Shown here: in pieces, positions 28,983 through 40,181 of the stretch
Numbering within the stretch: the stretch's first letter is position 1
Layout: each line of letters starts with the position of its first letter
Assembly (NCBI GenBank): GCA_026419015.1
Contig: JAOAAF010000003.1
Coordinates: 1 to 60,043, forward strand
Length of the DNA stretch: 60,043 nucleotides
DNA from: Spirochaetota bacterium
GTDB lineage: Bacteria; Spirochaetota; UBA4802; JAGODF01
Direction: 5' to 3'
Notes under the pieces: model-generated
The model's input: the letters and a program-made list of their open reading frames with translations, nothing else
Database searches by the model: none
Told to the model about the DNA's origin: nothing
Made by a program: the position numbers and the translations under genes

Positions 28983-30314
28983 TCACGGACCACTAATTGT
29001 TTTCCCCGCATCGGATTCATTCACTCTCACGGTGCCAAGGTATGTGTAAGTTGTTGGCAACTCACCTCTCGGTGATGTGCCTCGATATATATTGTACGTC
29101 TTTCCTACAGGAGCATTTGTTATTGAATAATTCGAATCCGATTTATATGTAACAAGTGGTGGTATTTTAAAATTTCCTACTTTTTGTTCGTACTCATCCC
29201 ATTTATCATCGTAAATTCCCGCCTCCAAACATCCTGTAATAAATGAGTTTAATTCAAATCGATATTTTTCAAATTGTATATAATAATCAAGCAATGCATA
29301 AGGATCACCCATATTTAGTACAATGGGCGGTTTGGGTTGATAACATGCACCAGTTGCATCGGGACGTTGTGGTGGGGTAAGGATATAATTTGCGATATTA
29401 TCGATCCCATCTTCAATGGCAACAATATAATCGCCAACATTCCCACCCGAACCGCTAATTGTCGCAGTCATCCCTACAACATAACTTCGTGCGACTGCGA
29501 TAAGATTCCCCCCCATCACAATGTCATCTGCGCGCACATCGCGCAACCAATCTGATAGAGCCCAAAAATGCAAAACCTTGTATATTCCTGACGACGTATC
29601 ATCAAATTCATAAAATTTCATAAAATTTTTGATCACAAACCGTATTTCCAAAACAGTCTCAGGATAATCCCGGTTAAACACAAAACCACCAGGGGGGAAA
29701 TAAACGCGTAATGGAAATATTCGAAGCACATCTTTATAGTTTGTGCGAAGATAATCCCAATAGGTAAGATATTGCATCTGATTAAAATCAACACCAGTCA
29801 CTTTTTTCTCACGAAATATTGTTTGCGGATCATCCTGTTGTTCCCACGAAAGCGTTGAATAATTGAATGCCCATTGGGTTGCCATGTCAAAAATCATTTT
29901 GCGAATATATACCAACACAGAAGTGTATTGATAATGCGAATATGGGTCATCGCATGGAAATTCAACTCCTGTTCCATCAAAAAACGCTTCAGAATCGAGC
30001 AAGGGGATTGCATATGTTTCTCGGTAAAACGCAAATTTATCTGCATCGCCACTTCCCTCAAGCCTCATCTCGGCAATATCGAGCATAAATTGCGTGGGAA
30101 ATTCGATGGAATCAGTGGTTAGATCATCAATGGAATCATCGCGCAACGACGATGAGTTTGACAAGTCCCATGGCCGAGGATTATTGGATTCAAATGTGCC
30201 TTTAATTATCACTCGCAAACGGCTGTTTGCCATTTCCGTGAAAACGGGATAATCGCTGCACGCTACAAAAATAACAAAATTGCATAAAAGTAATAAACTC
30301 AATATTTTTTCCAT
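28983..30314 (-). CDS. Putative lipoprotein, hypothetical
   Basis: MEKILSLLLLCNFVIFVACSD lipobox; 443 aa ORF. Confidence 0.75.
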   Translation of the reverse strand: MEKILSLLLLCNFVIFVACSDYPVFTEMANSRLRVIIKGTFESNNPRPWDLSNSSSLRDDSIDDLTTDSIEFPTQFMLDIAEMRLEGSGDADKFAFYRETYAIPLLDSEAFFDGTGVEFPCDDPYSHYQYTSVLVYIRKMIFDMATQWAFNYSTLSWEQQDDPQTIFREKKVTGVDFNQMQYLTYWDYLRTNYKDVLRIFPLRVYFPPGGFVFNRDYPETVLEIRFVIKNFMKFYEFDDTSSGIYKVLHFWALSDWLRDVRADDIVMGGNLIAVARSYVVGMTATISGSGGNVGDYIVAIEDGIDNIANYILTPPQRPDATGACYQPKPPIVLNMGDPYALLDYYIQFEKYRFELNSFITGCLEAGIYDDKWDEYEQKVGNFKIPPLVTYKSDSNYSITNAPVGKTYNIYRGTSPRGELPTTYTYLGTVRVNESDAGKTISGP

Positions 30315-30320
30315 CGCAAT

Positions 30321-30884
30321 CTATTCTCCAATATTAAAAAAGACAGTTATTCCTGCATTCACAATATGCCCATTTCTCGAGGCGCGTTCGATATACTGTT
30401 CATATATCAACAAATAATCGATACGCAGACCTATATTAAACACGCGTCCCGCTGGAAATGAGGTTTCAAAGCCACACATAAAAAGAGGTTCCCATGCCGT
30501 TACATCATCGGGGCGAAAATACAATCGAGCACCACCTCCCCCTATCTTCAGCTGAAATGCAAGTGGCATGTTTATTGGTAATCGATAAATAAAGCTGCCG
30601 TAGATGGGAATCAACGTAAGTTCATTTACGCTTTGCGAGCGAAAAAACTGATATGAAGAATCCAATCCAAATTTTATCCCGCGTATGAAAGAATTTGTCC
30701 GCATAAAAAGCCCACCGCCTAAATACGTATCTAAATTTTCATCTGTGGTATAAACTGGAGTAACCGTTCCAAACCACAAACCGAACTGCGGCTTTTCAAA
30801 CGGATCGCTTCTCCTTGTACGCGCAACTGCTGTGCTCGTTATCGCAAATACCAAAAAAACAATACCGAGTATACTTCTTCGCAT
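30321..30884 (-). CDS. Outer-membrane beta-barrel protein
   Basis: Signal peptide then alternating beta strands (GIKFGLDSSYQFF..IPIYGSFIYRLPINMPLAFQLKIGGGG). Confidence 0.65.
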   Translation of the reverse strand: MRRSILGIVFLVFAITSTAVARTRRSDPFEKPQFGLWFGTVTPVYTTDENLDTYLGGGLFMRTNSFIRGIKFGLDSSYQFFRSQSVNELTLIPIYGSFIYRLPINMPLAFQLKIGGGGARLYFRPDDVTAWEPLFMCGFETSFPAGRVFNIGLRIDYLLIYEQYIERASRNGHIVNAGITVFFNIGE

Positions 30885-30979
30885 AATGCTTCCATAGAAA
30901 AAATTTTATTGTATAAGAAGCAAATTTAAATTTTTCTCGATTTTCATGTCAATAAAATAAGCATTTTTTATATAGCGGG

Positions 30980-31783
30980 TTAAAATGCTTTTTCCATACT
31001 CTCTAAAGGGGGATCAAAAAATATTCTGTTCAAATAAAGCCCTTTTGCAACAATGGTTGGTCCTGAATACGTTCTATTGCGCCGATTAAGTATTTCAAGA
31101 ATCTCTTCTGGTTTTGCATTTGTGCGATGCATGTGCAACATTGTGCCCACAATAATTCGCACCATGTTATGAAGAAACGCATTCCCTTTTATTCGAAACC
31201 GCACAATCTCATTATCGCGCCTAACTTCAATCTCGCTTATTTTTCTTATAGTGTTTTTCGTTGAAGTTGAACGTTTGCAAAAAGATGCAAAATCCTTTTC
31301 GCCTACTAAATACTGTGCAACAGTATTGAGATATTCTGCATCCAACGGAGTCGAAATCCACATTGCTCTGTTTACCATGAACGGAGATCGCTGTGGGTTA
31401 TTATAAACCAAATACAAATATTCGCGTTCAATTGCACTAAATCGCGCATGAAAGGTAAAAGGTACATTAAATGCATTTAATACTGAAATATCCTCTGCAA
31501 GAATCCCGTTTAATCCAATGCATAGTCTTTGAAGTGAGATTTCCGATGTAGTAACAAAATGAACAACTTGGCCTAACGCATGAACACCCGAGTCTGTTCT
31601 TCCCGATGCAATAACGGAAACATTTTCTCGTAAAAGTATACGAAGCGCTTTTTCCAATTCGCTCTGAACTGTCCGTCCCTCTTTCTGCTTTTGCCACCCG
31701 ATAAAATTTGTGCCATCATATTGCAAAAGCAATGCTATTTTTCGAGCATTTCTGCTTGTTGCGATTGATTGCCTCCTGTCCAT
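30980..31783 (-). CDS. truA: tRNA pseudouridine synthase A
   Basis: LLLQYDGTNFIGWQKQKEGRTVQSELEKAL..ASGRTDSGVHALGQVVHF..GNAFLHNMVRIIVGTML. Confidence 0.95.
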   Translation of the reverse strand: MDRRQSIATSRNARKIALLLQYDGTNFIGWQKQKEGRTVQSELEKALRILLRENVSVIASGRTDSGVHALGQVVHFVTTSEISLQRLCIGLNGILAEDISVLNAFNVPFTFHARFSAIEREYLYLVYNNPQRSPFMVNRAMWISTPLDAEYLNTVAQYLVGEKDFASFCKRSTSTKNTIRKISEIEVRRDNEIVRFRIKGNAFLHNMVRIIVGTMLHMHRTNAKPEEILEILNRRNRTYSGPTIVAKGLYLNRIFFDPPLESMEKAF

Positions 31784-32640
31784 TCCCCAAGCATCTGATT
31801 CATTTTATCATAAAGATCCCTCGTCATATCAAGCAATGCACTTGGCTTTGTTTTAGAAGATTTTCCACTTCCGAATAGCCTGCTTAAAAAACGCTTTGTT
31901 TTCTCAAAATTTTCAATACGCTTCGCTAAATTTGGTTCTCGCGCTCCCACCTTCATGGTCAGAATCGCAACCATGTACAATATTCCTTCATAACCCCAGT
32001 TTTTATCAATATCGGGACCTAAATGCCCTGCCGCTTCGACAGGCTCTTTGCCCGTTTGAACTAACTCAAGTACTTCTTGATAGTACTCATACGCCTTTTG
32101 ATAGAAGAAATCTGAAATTTTATCATAGGGCTTATTGGGGTATTGTTTTGCTAAATCGCTAAAAAGCCATGCAGCGCGAATCGAGCACACAGCTTTTTTA
32201 AACGTTGGTGCAAGATTTTTTCGACGAAAAGAATAGCAGTCGACCGCCAAAAGATATGAGGCAGCCCCAAGCGTAAGATCTCTATCTTTTCTGAAATCGA
32301 GATCCCCAAAAAATTTTTTTATCGACGCAATGCGAGCTTGTGTTGTTCTTTGAATTTTTTCAATTTCTTCAGGCGTAATGTCCAGGAAATCCTTTGGATA
32401 TGCTGCATACAAACAGTGGGGACATACTTGCAAAAAATACGCAAGAGGATAGATTACCCCCCACTTTTCATTTTTTTCATAAAGTCGCCGAAGTTCATCC
32501 GTAAGTTTCCCTGCAATTAACCGCCCACTTCCTGTAAGCATTTCTTCTTTATAATGCTCAAAACCACAAGCGGGGCATTTTGTTGGATTTTTTTGGCGAT
32601 ACGATATTTTCCGCTGCGAAGTTTCTTTCGAGGTATCCAT
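31735..32640 (-). CDS. DUF2225-like protein
   Basis: CPACGFEHYKEEM..GVIYPLAYFLQVCPHCLYAAYPKDF Zn-binding start, TPR-like helical remainder. Confidence 0.7.
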   Translation of the reverse strand: MDTSKETSQRKISYRQKNPTKCPACGFEHYKEEMLTGSGRLIAGKLTDELRRLYEKNEKWGVIYPLAYFLQVCPHCLYAAYPKDFLDITPEEIEKIQRTTQARIASIKKFFGDLDFRKDRDLTLGAASYLLAVDCYSFRRKNLAPTFKKAVCSIRAAWLFSDLAKQYPNKPYDKISDFFYQKAYEYYQEVLELVQTGKEPVEAAGHLGPDIDKNWGYEGILYMVAILTMKVGAREPNLAKRIENFEKTKRFLSRLFGSGKSSKTKPSALLDMTRDLYDKMNQMLGEWTGGNQSQQAEMLEK

Positions 32641-32875
32641 AAAAAAACATCACCCTCACATAAATATTTTACCTTGCAGTAACATTGCAAGCAGTTTATG
32701 ATGAACCGTTATTAGACATAATACAATATATTTCACAATTCTTCAATAAAGATTTATAGAAAAACTTGAAAAAAACAAAATATCCATATAATTGTGAACT
32801 TTTTGGAAATCCCAACTACGAATACTAAAGATGGTTGTTAAAAATGCCGATACTAATTAAAAATTCTTTCATAGA

Positions 32876-33793
32876 GTGAAAGTCATGAAGAAATTGCTGA
32901 TAATCGTAATATTATCTATCTGTGCTCTACTTATTCGCACTCACGGAGCATTTGCATTATCCACTGCTGCCAAATCGCTCGAAGAATATACCTATTTGAT
33001 GAATTGCTTACGGGATGTTCGCGTGATGATAGAAAATTTTGCATCAGAAGAACAGAAAAAAAAATATGAAGAAATTGCAAGCGATTTTAAGGATGCCTCA
33101 GTCTCATTCTATGGCCACAATTTTACTTTTTTTGATAAAGATGCAAAGAAGCATCGGCGCAAATTTTATCTCGTAAAACTCAAATTATCGGAGTTACTGG
33201 ATGGTTTGGCTCAATCCTACATTTCGCGTTCAAAAGAAATTTTACATGGGGTATCAAAGGATTCATTTAATATTCTCATAAAATTCGACAAAGGTGGATA
33301 TCGAAAATATTTCACCAAACCGCACGATCCTGTTTCGCTCGTCCAAGGTGAAAAGATTTACAAATCAGAAGAATATCATTTGTATTACGACAAAAGCACC
33401 ATCGAACGATATCTCAATAAAGGATATAAAACTTTGCAAGATGCACAAAATATCTACAATCATCCCGATATGGAAGTCGTAAAAGCAAAAAAAGAAAAAA
33501 ATGATTACGATTTACATTACATGGTGGAAAGCTTTCTTGCAGTCATAAAAAACTGCCGCGAAGCAAAACAATATGGCATTGAAATTTACAAAATTATACG
33601 AAAAAATAACATCTATGCAATTCAGAAAAAATATGAAAATTATAATATACCAATTACCAGTCCAGAACCTATTTTCGATGTGCGTATTCCAGAAAACTAT
33701 AAAATCGATGCAAACGATAATCTACAACTCATCCATTCAATTGAGCTAAAAAAACTTCCGCCCGATTTTCCAAAATCAATAAGTGTGGAATAA
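32876..33793 (+). CDS. Secreted hypothetical protein (helical)
   Basis: Signal peptide KKLLIIVILSICALLIRTHGAFA; 305 aa; only plus-strand gene next to the ribosomal super-operon. Confidence 0.7.
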   Translation: MKVMKKLLIIVILSICALLIRTHGAFALSTAAKSLEEYTYLMNCLRDVRVMIENFASEEQKKKYEEIASDFKDASVSFYGHNFTFFDKDAKKHRRKFYLVKLKLSELLDGLAQSYISRSKEILHGVSKDSFNILIKFDKGGYRKYFTKPHDPVSLVQGEKIYKSEEYHLYYDKSTIERYLNKGYKTLQDAQNIYNHPDMEVVKAKKEKNDYDLHYMVESFLAVIKNCREAKQYGIEIYKIIRKNNIYAIQKKYENYNIPITSPEPIFDVRIPENYKIDANDNLQLIHSIELKKLPPDFPKSISVE

Positions 33794-33797
33794 ACGG

Positions 33798-34244
33798 TTA
33801 TCCCTTTTCCCCCTTACTTTGTTTTTCTTTTTTCTTTGGCACAGGAGGTTGGCGATCCACAAGTTCAATAAGTGCCATTTCTGCAGCATCGCCTTCGCGT
33901 CGTTTCGAGAGTAAATAGACCCTTGTGTAACCGCCATTTCTTTCCTTATAGCGGGGTGCAATATCATCAAAAAGCTTTTTTACCACATCTCGATTATGAA
34001 TATACCTCATCACCTGTCGTTTATTGTGAAGCTTCTTGGCAACATCGTTTTCAGATAAAAACAGATTTCTTTTTGCACGCGTTATTAACCGTTCGGAAAA
34101 CCTCTTTAACTCTTTTGCCTTTTGTTTGGTGGTAATTATCCTTTCATGCTCAAAAAGAGCAGTGGCAAGATTCGAAAAAAGCGCTCGTCTATGTTCCCTT
34201 GTTCTGCCAAGTTGCTTTACGCTATTTTTATGCCTCATACCCAA
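33798..34244 (-). CDS. rplQ: Ribosomal protein L17
   Basis: MRHKNSVKQLGRTREHRRALFSNLATALFEHERIITTKQKAKELKRF. Confidence 0.98.
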   Translation of the reverse strand: MGMRHKNSVKQLGRTREHRRALFSNLATALFEHERIITTKQKAKELKRFSERLITRAKRNLFLSENDVAKKLHNKRQVMRYIHNRDVVKKLFDDIAPRYKERNGGYTRVYLLSKRREGDAAEMALIELVDRQPPVPKKKEKQSKGEKG

Positions 34245-34284
34245 TTCCTCATCGAAAACAAAATTAATATAAATCGATAGCGGA

Positions 34285-35250
34285 CTATCCTTTTAAGCCC
34301 AAGCTAAGATGGAGCTCTTCAAGTTTTCCCTTTATTTCCTTTGCGACCATTTCACTAAAATGCTTTGATTTCTTCAATTCCTCTTCTGTCTTCTGGACCA
34401 GTTCGCTAAGATACGAAATATCAAGGCTTTTCAGCGTATTGTACGAACGAACGGAAAGTTCCAATTCATCAATGGATTTTGCAAGGAGCAATTTTAACTT
34501 TTCTGCGTTTTCATCAACTGTTTCCTCTTCTTCTTCCATGCGCTCCTCAAAATTGATAAAAATAGTCATGTGTTCTTTAATAATTTTCGCAGCCTGTGCT
34601 AACGCATCTTCGGGAGCAATCGTTCCATCAGTCCAAATTTCAATAATAAGCTTGTCATAATCAGTGCGTTGTCCAACGCGCGTATCTTCAACGCGAATAT
34701 TAACCTTTTGCACTGGTGAAAAAATCGCATCGATTGGAATAACACCTACCACCTCTGTGTTGTCCTTATTCAATTCAGCAGGTACATATCCGCGACCCCG
34801 CTGAATCTCCACCTCCATATCGATTTTACCTGACTCATTGAGCGTTGCAATCTTTAAATCTGGATTTGCGATTTCAATATCGGGATCAATATTGAAATCA
34901 GCTCCCGTTAACTCGCCAGGCCCTTTTTTTACTATGTGGAGTACTTTCTGAATTTCACCATGATATTTTATCCGAAGCTTTTTTAAGTTTAGTATTATCT
35001 TCGTAACATCTTCGTATACGCCATCAATCGTACAAAATTCATGTGGGACACCTTCGATTTTAATTGCAGTAATTGCAGCACCTTCAATGGATGAAAGCAG
35101 CACTCGCCGCAAAGAATTTCCAATTGTAAGGCCATATCCCTTTTCGAACGGCTCAGCAATAAATCTTCCATAAAATTTATTCACTTCATCGTGTTCAAAA
35201 ACTATTTTCGTTGGTCGTTTAAAACCTTTCAAAAGGTTTCTGGGCACCAT
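34285..35250 (-). CDS. rpoA: RNA polymerase subunit alpha
   Basis: GYGLTIGNSLRRVLLSSIEGAAITAIKIEGVPHEF. ORF opens at 35262; M5 likely start. Confidence 0.98.
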   Translation of the reverse strand: MVPRNLLKGFKRPTKIVFEHDEVNKFYGRFIAEPFEKGYGLTIGNSLRRVLLSSIEGAAITAIKIEGVPHEFCTIDGVYEDVTKIILNLKKLRIKYHGEIQKVLHIVKKGPGELTGADFNIDPDIEIANPDLKIATLNESGKIDMEVEIQRGRGYVPAELNKDNTEVVGVIPIDAIFSPVQKVNIRVEDTRVGQRTDYDKLIIEIWTDGTIAPEDALAQAAKIIKEHMTIFINFEERMEEEEETVDENAEKLKLLLAKSIDELELSVRSYNTLKSLDISYLSELVQKTEEELKKSKHFSEMVAKEIKGKLEELHLSLGLKG

Positions 35251-35349
35251 TATTGCCTCCATAATTTTTGCTAACTATATTTCATTTTCAAAAAAAGAAA
35301 AACCACCACTTTTCAGTATTCTCGTTGATACTTTAAATTCGGCAGCGGG

Positions 35350-35979
35350 TTATTTCGAATAGAGCTCTACAACCAACTGCTCGTTAAACGTTGATGGCAC
35401 ATCGCTACGCTCAGGAAGCCGAATGATTTTACCTTTCTTGTTTTCAAAATCGATCTCAATCCATGGTGGCACAGAACTAACTGCTTTAGACAGTTTAATT
35501 GCACCTTCCAAAATCGGGTTGTTTTTAAACTTATCTCGTATTTCTACTACATCGTTCACTGATATTCGATACGATGGAATATCGACAATTTTACCATTTA
35601 CAAGCACATGGCGATGTTGAACGAATTGACGTGCCTGCATCCGAGAAGAGGCAAAACCCATTCGATATACTACATTATCAAGACGACGTTCCAATAAGCT
35701 AATCATCTGTGCACCCGTAATGCCTTTCGCGCGCGATGCATCTTCAAAAATTCGACGAAACTGCTTTTCCAACAAACCATACATGCGCTTAATCTTTTGT
35801 TTTTCGCGCAACTGAATTCCATAATCTGACAGTTTGCTTCGCCGTTTTCTTGGAGGTCCGGGCGGATATTTTCTTTTCTTCACAGAACATTTATCGGTAA
35901 GGCACCGTTGACCTTTTAAAAATAACTGTTGCATTTCACGCCTGCACAGCTTACACGATGGCCCTGTATATTTTCCCAT
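35350..35979 (-). CDS. rpsD: Ribosomal protein S4 (zinc-type N-terminus)
   Basis: [26 protein letters not shown]..; [25 protein letters not shown]. Confidence 0.98.
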   Translation of the reverse strand: MGKYTGPSCKLCRREMQQLFLKGQRCLTDKCSVKKRKYPPGPPRKRRSKLSDYGIQLREKQKIKRMYGLLEKQFRRIFEDASRAKGITGAQMISLLERRLDNVVYRMGFASSRMQARQFVQHRHVLVNGKIVDIPSYRISVNDVVEIRDKFKNNPILEGAIKLSKAVSSVPPWIEIDFENKKGKIIRLPERSDVPSTFNEQLVVELYSK

Positions 35980-35994
35980 ATATACCTCGCTCTG

Positions 35995-36381
35995 TTATAC
36001 CCTTCTTCGTTTTGGCGGCCTACACCCATTATGCGGGATAGGCGTTACATCTTTAATCTTCGTAATCGTTAACCCTGCCTGCGCCAATGATCGAATTGCA
36101 GCTTCCCTACCAATACCAGGTCCTTTGACATGAACTTCTACGCTTTGTAAGCCTGCCTGGTCGATTGCTTTCTGGGCTGCTGCTTTCGCCGCCATCTGAG
36201 CAGCGAAAGGAGTCGATTTTCGCGAACCGCGAAAGCCTTCAGCGCCCGCAGATGCCCATGCAATAACGTTTCCTTGCATATCAGTCAGGGTAATTATGGT
36301 ATTATTATAAGTTGCTTGAATATAGGCCCTTCCCGTCGGAATGACCTTTTTTTCGCGTTTTTTCGTCTTTTTTTGCTTCAC
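35995..36381 (-). CDS. rpsK: Ribosomal protein S11
   Basis: [44 protein letters not shown]. Confidence 0.98.
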   Translation of the reverse strand: MKQKKTKKREKKVIPTGRAYIQATYNNTIITLTDMQGNVIAWASAGAEGFRGSRKSTPFAAQMAAKAAAQKAIDQAGLQSVEVHVKGPGIGREAAIRSLAQAGLTITKIKDVTPIPHNGCRPPKRRRV

Positions 36382-36478
36382 ACAATTACTCCTCTTCCTT
36401 ATTTACTCATTGATTATTTTCTTAATGATGCCCGTATATGAAATCTCAATTGCCGTTCACTTTAAAATTCATTCCCAT

Positions 36479-36859
36479 TTATTTATTCCCTTTCTTTTTC
36501 GCACCGATTTGTGCCTTTCTGTGCCCTTTTCTCGTGCGCGCATTATTTTTGGTATTTTGGCCTCTCACCGGTAATCCCCGCCGATGGCGAATTCCTCTGT
36601 AGCACCCGATATCCATAAGGCGCTTTATGTTCATCGCAACTTCCGTGCGCAAATCTCCTTCTACCTTGTAATTCTTTTCAATCACGCGGCGAATTTCGCT
36701 TATTTCATCATCGGTCAAATCTTTTACACGCTTATCGGGATTTACTTTTGTTTCTGTTAAAATTTTTTTCGATGTAGTCAAACCAATCCCATAGATATAC
36801 GTTAACGCGACCTCGATGCGTTTGTTACTCGGCAAATCTACTCCCGCTATACGAGCCAT
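36479..36859 (-). CDS. rpsM: Ribosomal protein S13
   Basis: [53 protein letters not shown]. Confidence 0.98.
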   Translation of the reverse strand: MARIAGVDLPSNKRIEVALTYIYGIGLTTSKKILTETKVNPDKRVKDLTDDEISEIRRVIEKNYKVEGDLRTEVAMNIKRLMDIGCYRGIRHRRGLPVRGQNTKNNARTRKGHRKAQIGAKKKGNK

Positions 36860-36880
36860 GCTCTTTCTCCTTAAAAAAAA

Positions 36881-37012
36881 TTATTTGCTCACAGTTCTTT
36901 TTTTTTGGCGCTGCTTGTGCCTTGGATTTGAACAAATAACGCGCACCACACCATGTCGTTTAATTACTTTGCAATCGCTGCAAATCCTTTTCACTGAAAC
37001 TCGTACCTTCAT
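36881..37012 (-). CDS. rpmJ: Ribosomal protein L36 (43 aa, absent from ORF track)
   Basis: Own translation [43 protein letters not shown] in the conserved position between infA and rpsM. Confidence 0.95.
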   Translation of the reverse strand: MKVRVSVKRICSDCKVIKRHGVVRVICSNPRHKQRQKKRTVSK

Positions 37013-37108
37013 ACTTTGAATCTCCTCGCTAATTAACACACCAAATTTTCTTCACCGCATCTATCAATTAAATTTCAATCGTTTACACTGCTTTTAATAC
37101 ATAAAAAA

Positions 37109-37327
37109 TTATTTTGCACGATATATAATTCTCCCACGATTTAAATCATACGGAGATAATTCAACGGTCACTCTGTCGCCAGGCAAAATGCGTATATAAT
37201 GCATACGCATTTTCCCCGAAATATGGGCCAATACCACATGGTTGTTATCAAGTTTTACGCGAAACATCGCATTGGGCAATGTTTCGGTCACAACACCTTC
37301 AACTTCGATAGGTTCTTCTTTTGACAT
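37109..37327 (-). CDS. infA: Translation initiation factor IF-1
   Basis: [61 protein letters not shown]. Confidence 0.98.
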   Translation of the reverse strand: MSKEEPIEVEGVVTETLPNAMFRVKLDNNHVVLAHISGKMRMHYIRILPGDRVTVELSPYDLNRGRIIYRAK

Positions 37328-37373
37328 ATTCGCCTTTCTAATCCAAAATTATTAAAATATTGCACATACTTCA

Positions 37374-38144
37374 TCACTCTATTGCAGTTAATATTTTGGC
37401 TTTCCCATTCATCACTGCAACAGTATGTTCAAAATGAGCCGAAAGGCTTCCATCCGCTGTCACGGCAGTCCACCCATCTTTCAAAATGCGGACTTCAAAT
37501 GAGCCAGCATTCACCATCGGTTCTATCGCAAAAACCATCCCCTCTGCAATCCGTGGTCCCATTCCCGGTTCACCAAAATTTGGTATGGATGGTTCCTCAT
37601 GCAATGATAACCCAATTCCATGACCTACAAATTCTCGCACTGCCGAAAATCCATACATGGCAGCATGAACTTCAATTGCATGTGAAATATCCGAAATCCT
37701 GTTTCCAATAACTACTTGTTCAATACCTTTCATTAAAGCTTCTTCTGTTGCTCGCAGAAGAGTTTCCGCTTGGCGGCTCACATTTCCCACTTTATACGTT
37801 CTGGCAACATCGCCGTAATACCCATCGCAATAAACGCCAACATCTATTCCTACGATATCCCCTCGACGAAGTTTTACCTTTTTCGAAGGGATCCCGTGTA
37901 CCACAACATCATTAATAGAAGTACACAGCGTTGCTGGATATCCCCGATATCCGAGAAACGCTGCTTTTGCATTTTGGGCAGCTATAAACTCACTCGCAAT
38001 TTTGTCAAGCTCGAAGGTACTTATGCCTTCGCAGATATACGGTTCGAGTACCTTCAACACACCTACTGCGATTTGACATGCACGAAAAATTTTCTCTATC
38101 TGCTCCTCTCGATAAATATAAATGCCCAAATCCACATAATCCAA
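37374..38144 (-). CDS. map: Methionine aminopeptidase
   Basis: GYPATLCTSINDVVVHGIPSKKVKLRRGDIVGIDVGVYCDGYYGD..FVGHGIGLSLHEEPSIPNFG. Confidence 0.97.
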   Translation of the reverse strand: MDYVDLGIYIYREEQIEKIFRACQIAVGVLKVLEPYICEGISTFELDKIASEFIAAQNAKAAFLGYRGYPATLCTSINDVVVHGIPSKKVKLRRGDIVGIDVGVYCDGYYGDVARTYKVGNVSRQAETLLRATEEALMKGIEQVVIGNRISDISHAIEVHAAMYGFSAVREFVGHGIGLSLHEEPSIPNFGEPGMGPRIAEGMVFAIEPMVNAGSFEVRILKDGWTAVTADGSLSAHFEHTVAVMNGKAKILTAIE

Positions 38145-38148
38145 TCAT

Positions 38149-39498
38149 TTAACGGCGCCCTTTAATGCGGCCCTTTTTAAAAAATCCATCATAATGGCGC
38201 ATAAGCAGTTGCGACTCAATTTGCTTCAATGTATCGAGCGCAACACCAACGATTATTAAAAGCGATGTTCCTCCAAAAAGATATGCCATCTCATGAGATA
38301 CGGACGGCCACATATTTATTATCAAATCTGGTACTATTGCAATCCCCGCAAGAAAAATTGAACCCGGTAATGTAATTCTGTTCAATATCCGCATGATATA
38401 ATCAGACGTATTTTTTCCTGGCCTTATTCCTGGTATAAATCCCCCATATTTTTTCAAATTCTCCGCAATATCAACGGGATTAAATTGTATCGCAGTATAA
38501 AAATAACAAAAGAAAATAATCAATGCACTATACAATATAATATAAACCACGTGCCCCGGCTGAAGCCACGTTTGCAAATATACAAAAAACTGGTATCCCC
38601 TTCCTTCAGCCCCACCAAATATATTTGAAATAATGCTCCCAATTTGCGTTGGAAATAAAATTACTGACGAAGCAAAAATGATTGGTATAACCCCCGCCGC
38701 ATTCACGCGGAGTGGAAGCGCTTGCGATGTCATCTGGACCATGCGCCTCCCTACAATCCTTTTCCCATATTGAACGGGAATTTTTCTTACTCCCAACGTG
38801 AGCACAATGGACGCTGCAACTACCAAAATAAACAAGAAAATTAAAATAATAAAAAGAATAGGCTCCTCGACTCCCACAACCGTTTGATAAATCGCTGCGG
38901 GAACGCGAACTACAATTCCTGCAAAAATAATTAGCGAAATTCCATTCCCAATTCCCTTTTCGGTTATCTGATCTCCCAGCCACATGAGAACCATTGTCCC
39001 AGTCGTTATCGACACAACAGCCATAATTGTAAACCATACCGTTCTATCGCTTGGTACCACATTCGGCATGCTTTTCATCCAAAAGGTAAGCCCAAACGAT
39101 TGTGCGGCACACAATACTACTGTTGCATATCGCGTATATTGGTTTATTTTCTTTGTGCCTTCTGGACCTTCCTTCGAAAGCCTCTCTAAAGAAGGGATTA
39201 CTACTGTTAAAAGCTGCATAATAATCGAAGCTGAAATATACGGCATAATACCCAAAGCAAAAATTGTGAATCGCTTCAACGCACCGCCGGCAAAAAGATC
39301 AAAAAAATCGACAAAACCTCTTCCCGCTCCCGCGCTTGCCTGTGCAGCGCGATTAAAATATTCAATTAATGCTTCACCGTTAATTCCCGGTACTGGAATG
39401 TGAGCACCAACGCGATATATTACAAGGATAAACATCGTAAATAATATGCGCTTTCTAAGCTCCGGTATTTTAAATATGTTTATAATAATATTGGCCAT
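38149..39498 (-). CDS. secY: Protein translocase SecY
   Basis: ALGIMPYISASIIMQLLTVVIPSLERLSKEGPEG..KKYGGFIPGIRPGKNTSDYI. Confidence 0.98.
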   Translation of the reverse strand: MANIIINIFKIPELRKRILFTMFILVIYRVGAHIPVPGINGEALIEYFNRAAQASAGAGRGFVDFFDLFAGGALKRFTIFALGIMPYISASIIMQLLTVVIPSLERLSKEGPEGTKKINQYTRYATVVLCAAQSFGLTFWMKSMPNVVPSDRTVWFTIMAVVSITTGTMVLMWLGDQITEKGIGNGISLIIFAGIVVRVPAAIYQTVVGVEEPILFIILIFLFILVVAASIVLTLGVRKIPVQYGKRIVGRRMVQMTSQALPLRVNAAGVIPIIFASSVILFPTQIGSIISNIFGGAEGRGYQFFVYLQTWLQPGHVVYIILYSALIIFFCYFYTAIQFNPVDIAENLKKYGGFIPGIRPGKNTSDYIMRILNRITLPGSIFLAGIAIVPDLIINMWPSVSHEMAYLFGGTSLLIIVGVALDTLKQIESQLLMRHYDGFFKKGRIKGRR

Positions 39499-39509
39499 TT
39501 GCTCACCAA

Positions 39510-39977
39510 TTACGCAGTTTTATCCTGAATTTTACGAGCTTTCTTTCTCAGTACGGCACTGCCACCTACCTTTTTTATTTTCTCAATCGCGCTCTTCGAA
39601 AAGGCATCAGCGACAACGGTACACGCTGTGGTAATTTCACCAACTCCTAATATCTTTATTTTTTTATCCTCTTTTTTCACTAACCCATGGGCGCGCATCA
39701 CCGATGGGGTAATTTCCGCAACTCCGAGCTTCGCAATCCGGTCAAGATTTACTATTTGATATTCTTCTTTCATGAAATTATTAAAGCCACGTTTTGGCAA
39801 TCGCCGTTGAATCGGCATTTGCCCCCCTTCAAACCATGGCCTTCGCTTACTGCCAGATCTGCTCAATTGCCCTTTTTGACCGCGCGTGGAAGTTTTCCCC
39901 ATGCCGCTTCCTGGTCCGCGACCTACTCTCTTTCGCGTTTTGTGCGATGTCGGTTTTTTTAGCACATACGTTTCCAT
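39510..39977 (-). CDS. rplO: Ribosomal protein L15
   Basis: KRVGRGPGSGMGKTSTRGQKGQLSRSGSKRRPWFEGGQMPIQRRLPKRGF. Confidence 0.97.
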   Translation of the reverse strand: METYVLKKPTSHKTRKRVGRGPGSGMGKTSTRGQKGQLSRSGSKRRPWFEGGQMPIQRRLPKRGFNNFMKEEYQIVNLDRIAKLGVAEITPSVMRAHGLVKKEDKKIKILGVGEITTACTVVADAFSKSAIEKIKKVGGSAVLRKKARKIQDKTA

Positions 39978-39992
39978 ATACTCACCGATCTT

Positions 39993-40181
39993 TTACTCGT
40001 CGATTTCGATAACTTTTACCATATGCGATACGCGCGCAATCATGCCACGTATCACTGGATTATCATCATGAACGCGTTCTGCATTCATTTTGCGCAACCC
40101 AAGCGCCCGCATTGTCGCGCGCAATTTTGGTTTCGCCCCTATTGTGCTTTTTATCTGCTTCACTTTAAGCTTCTTTGCCAT
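39993..40181 (-). CDS. rpmD: Ribosomal protein L30
   Basis: [57 protein letters not shown]. Confidence 0.96.
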   Translation of the reverse strand: MAKKLKVKQIKSTIGAKPKLRATMRALGLRKMNAERVHDDNPVIRGMIARVSHMVKVIEIDE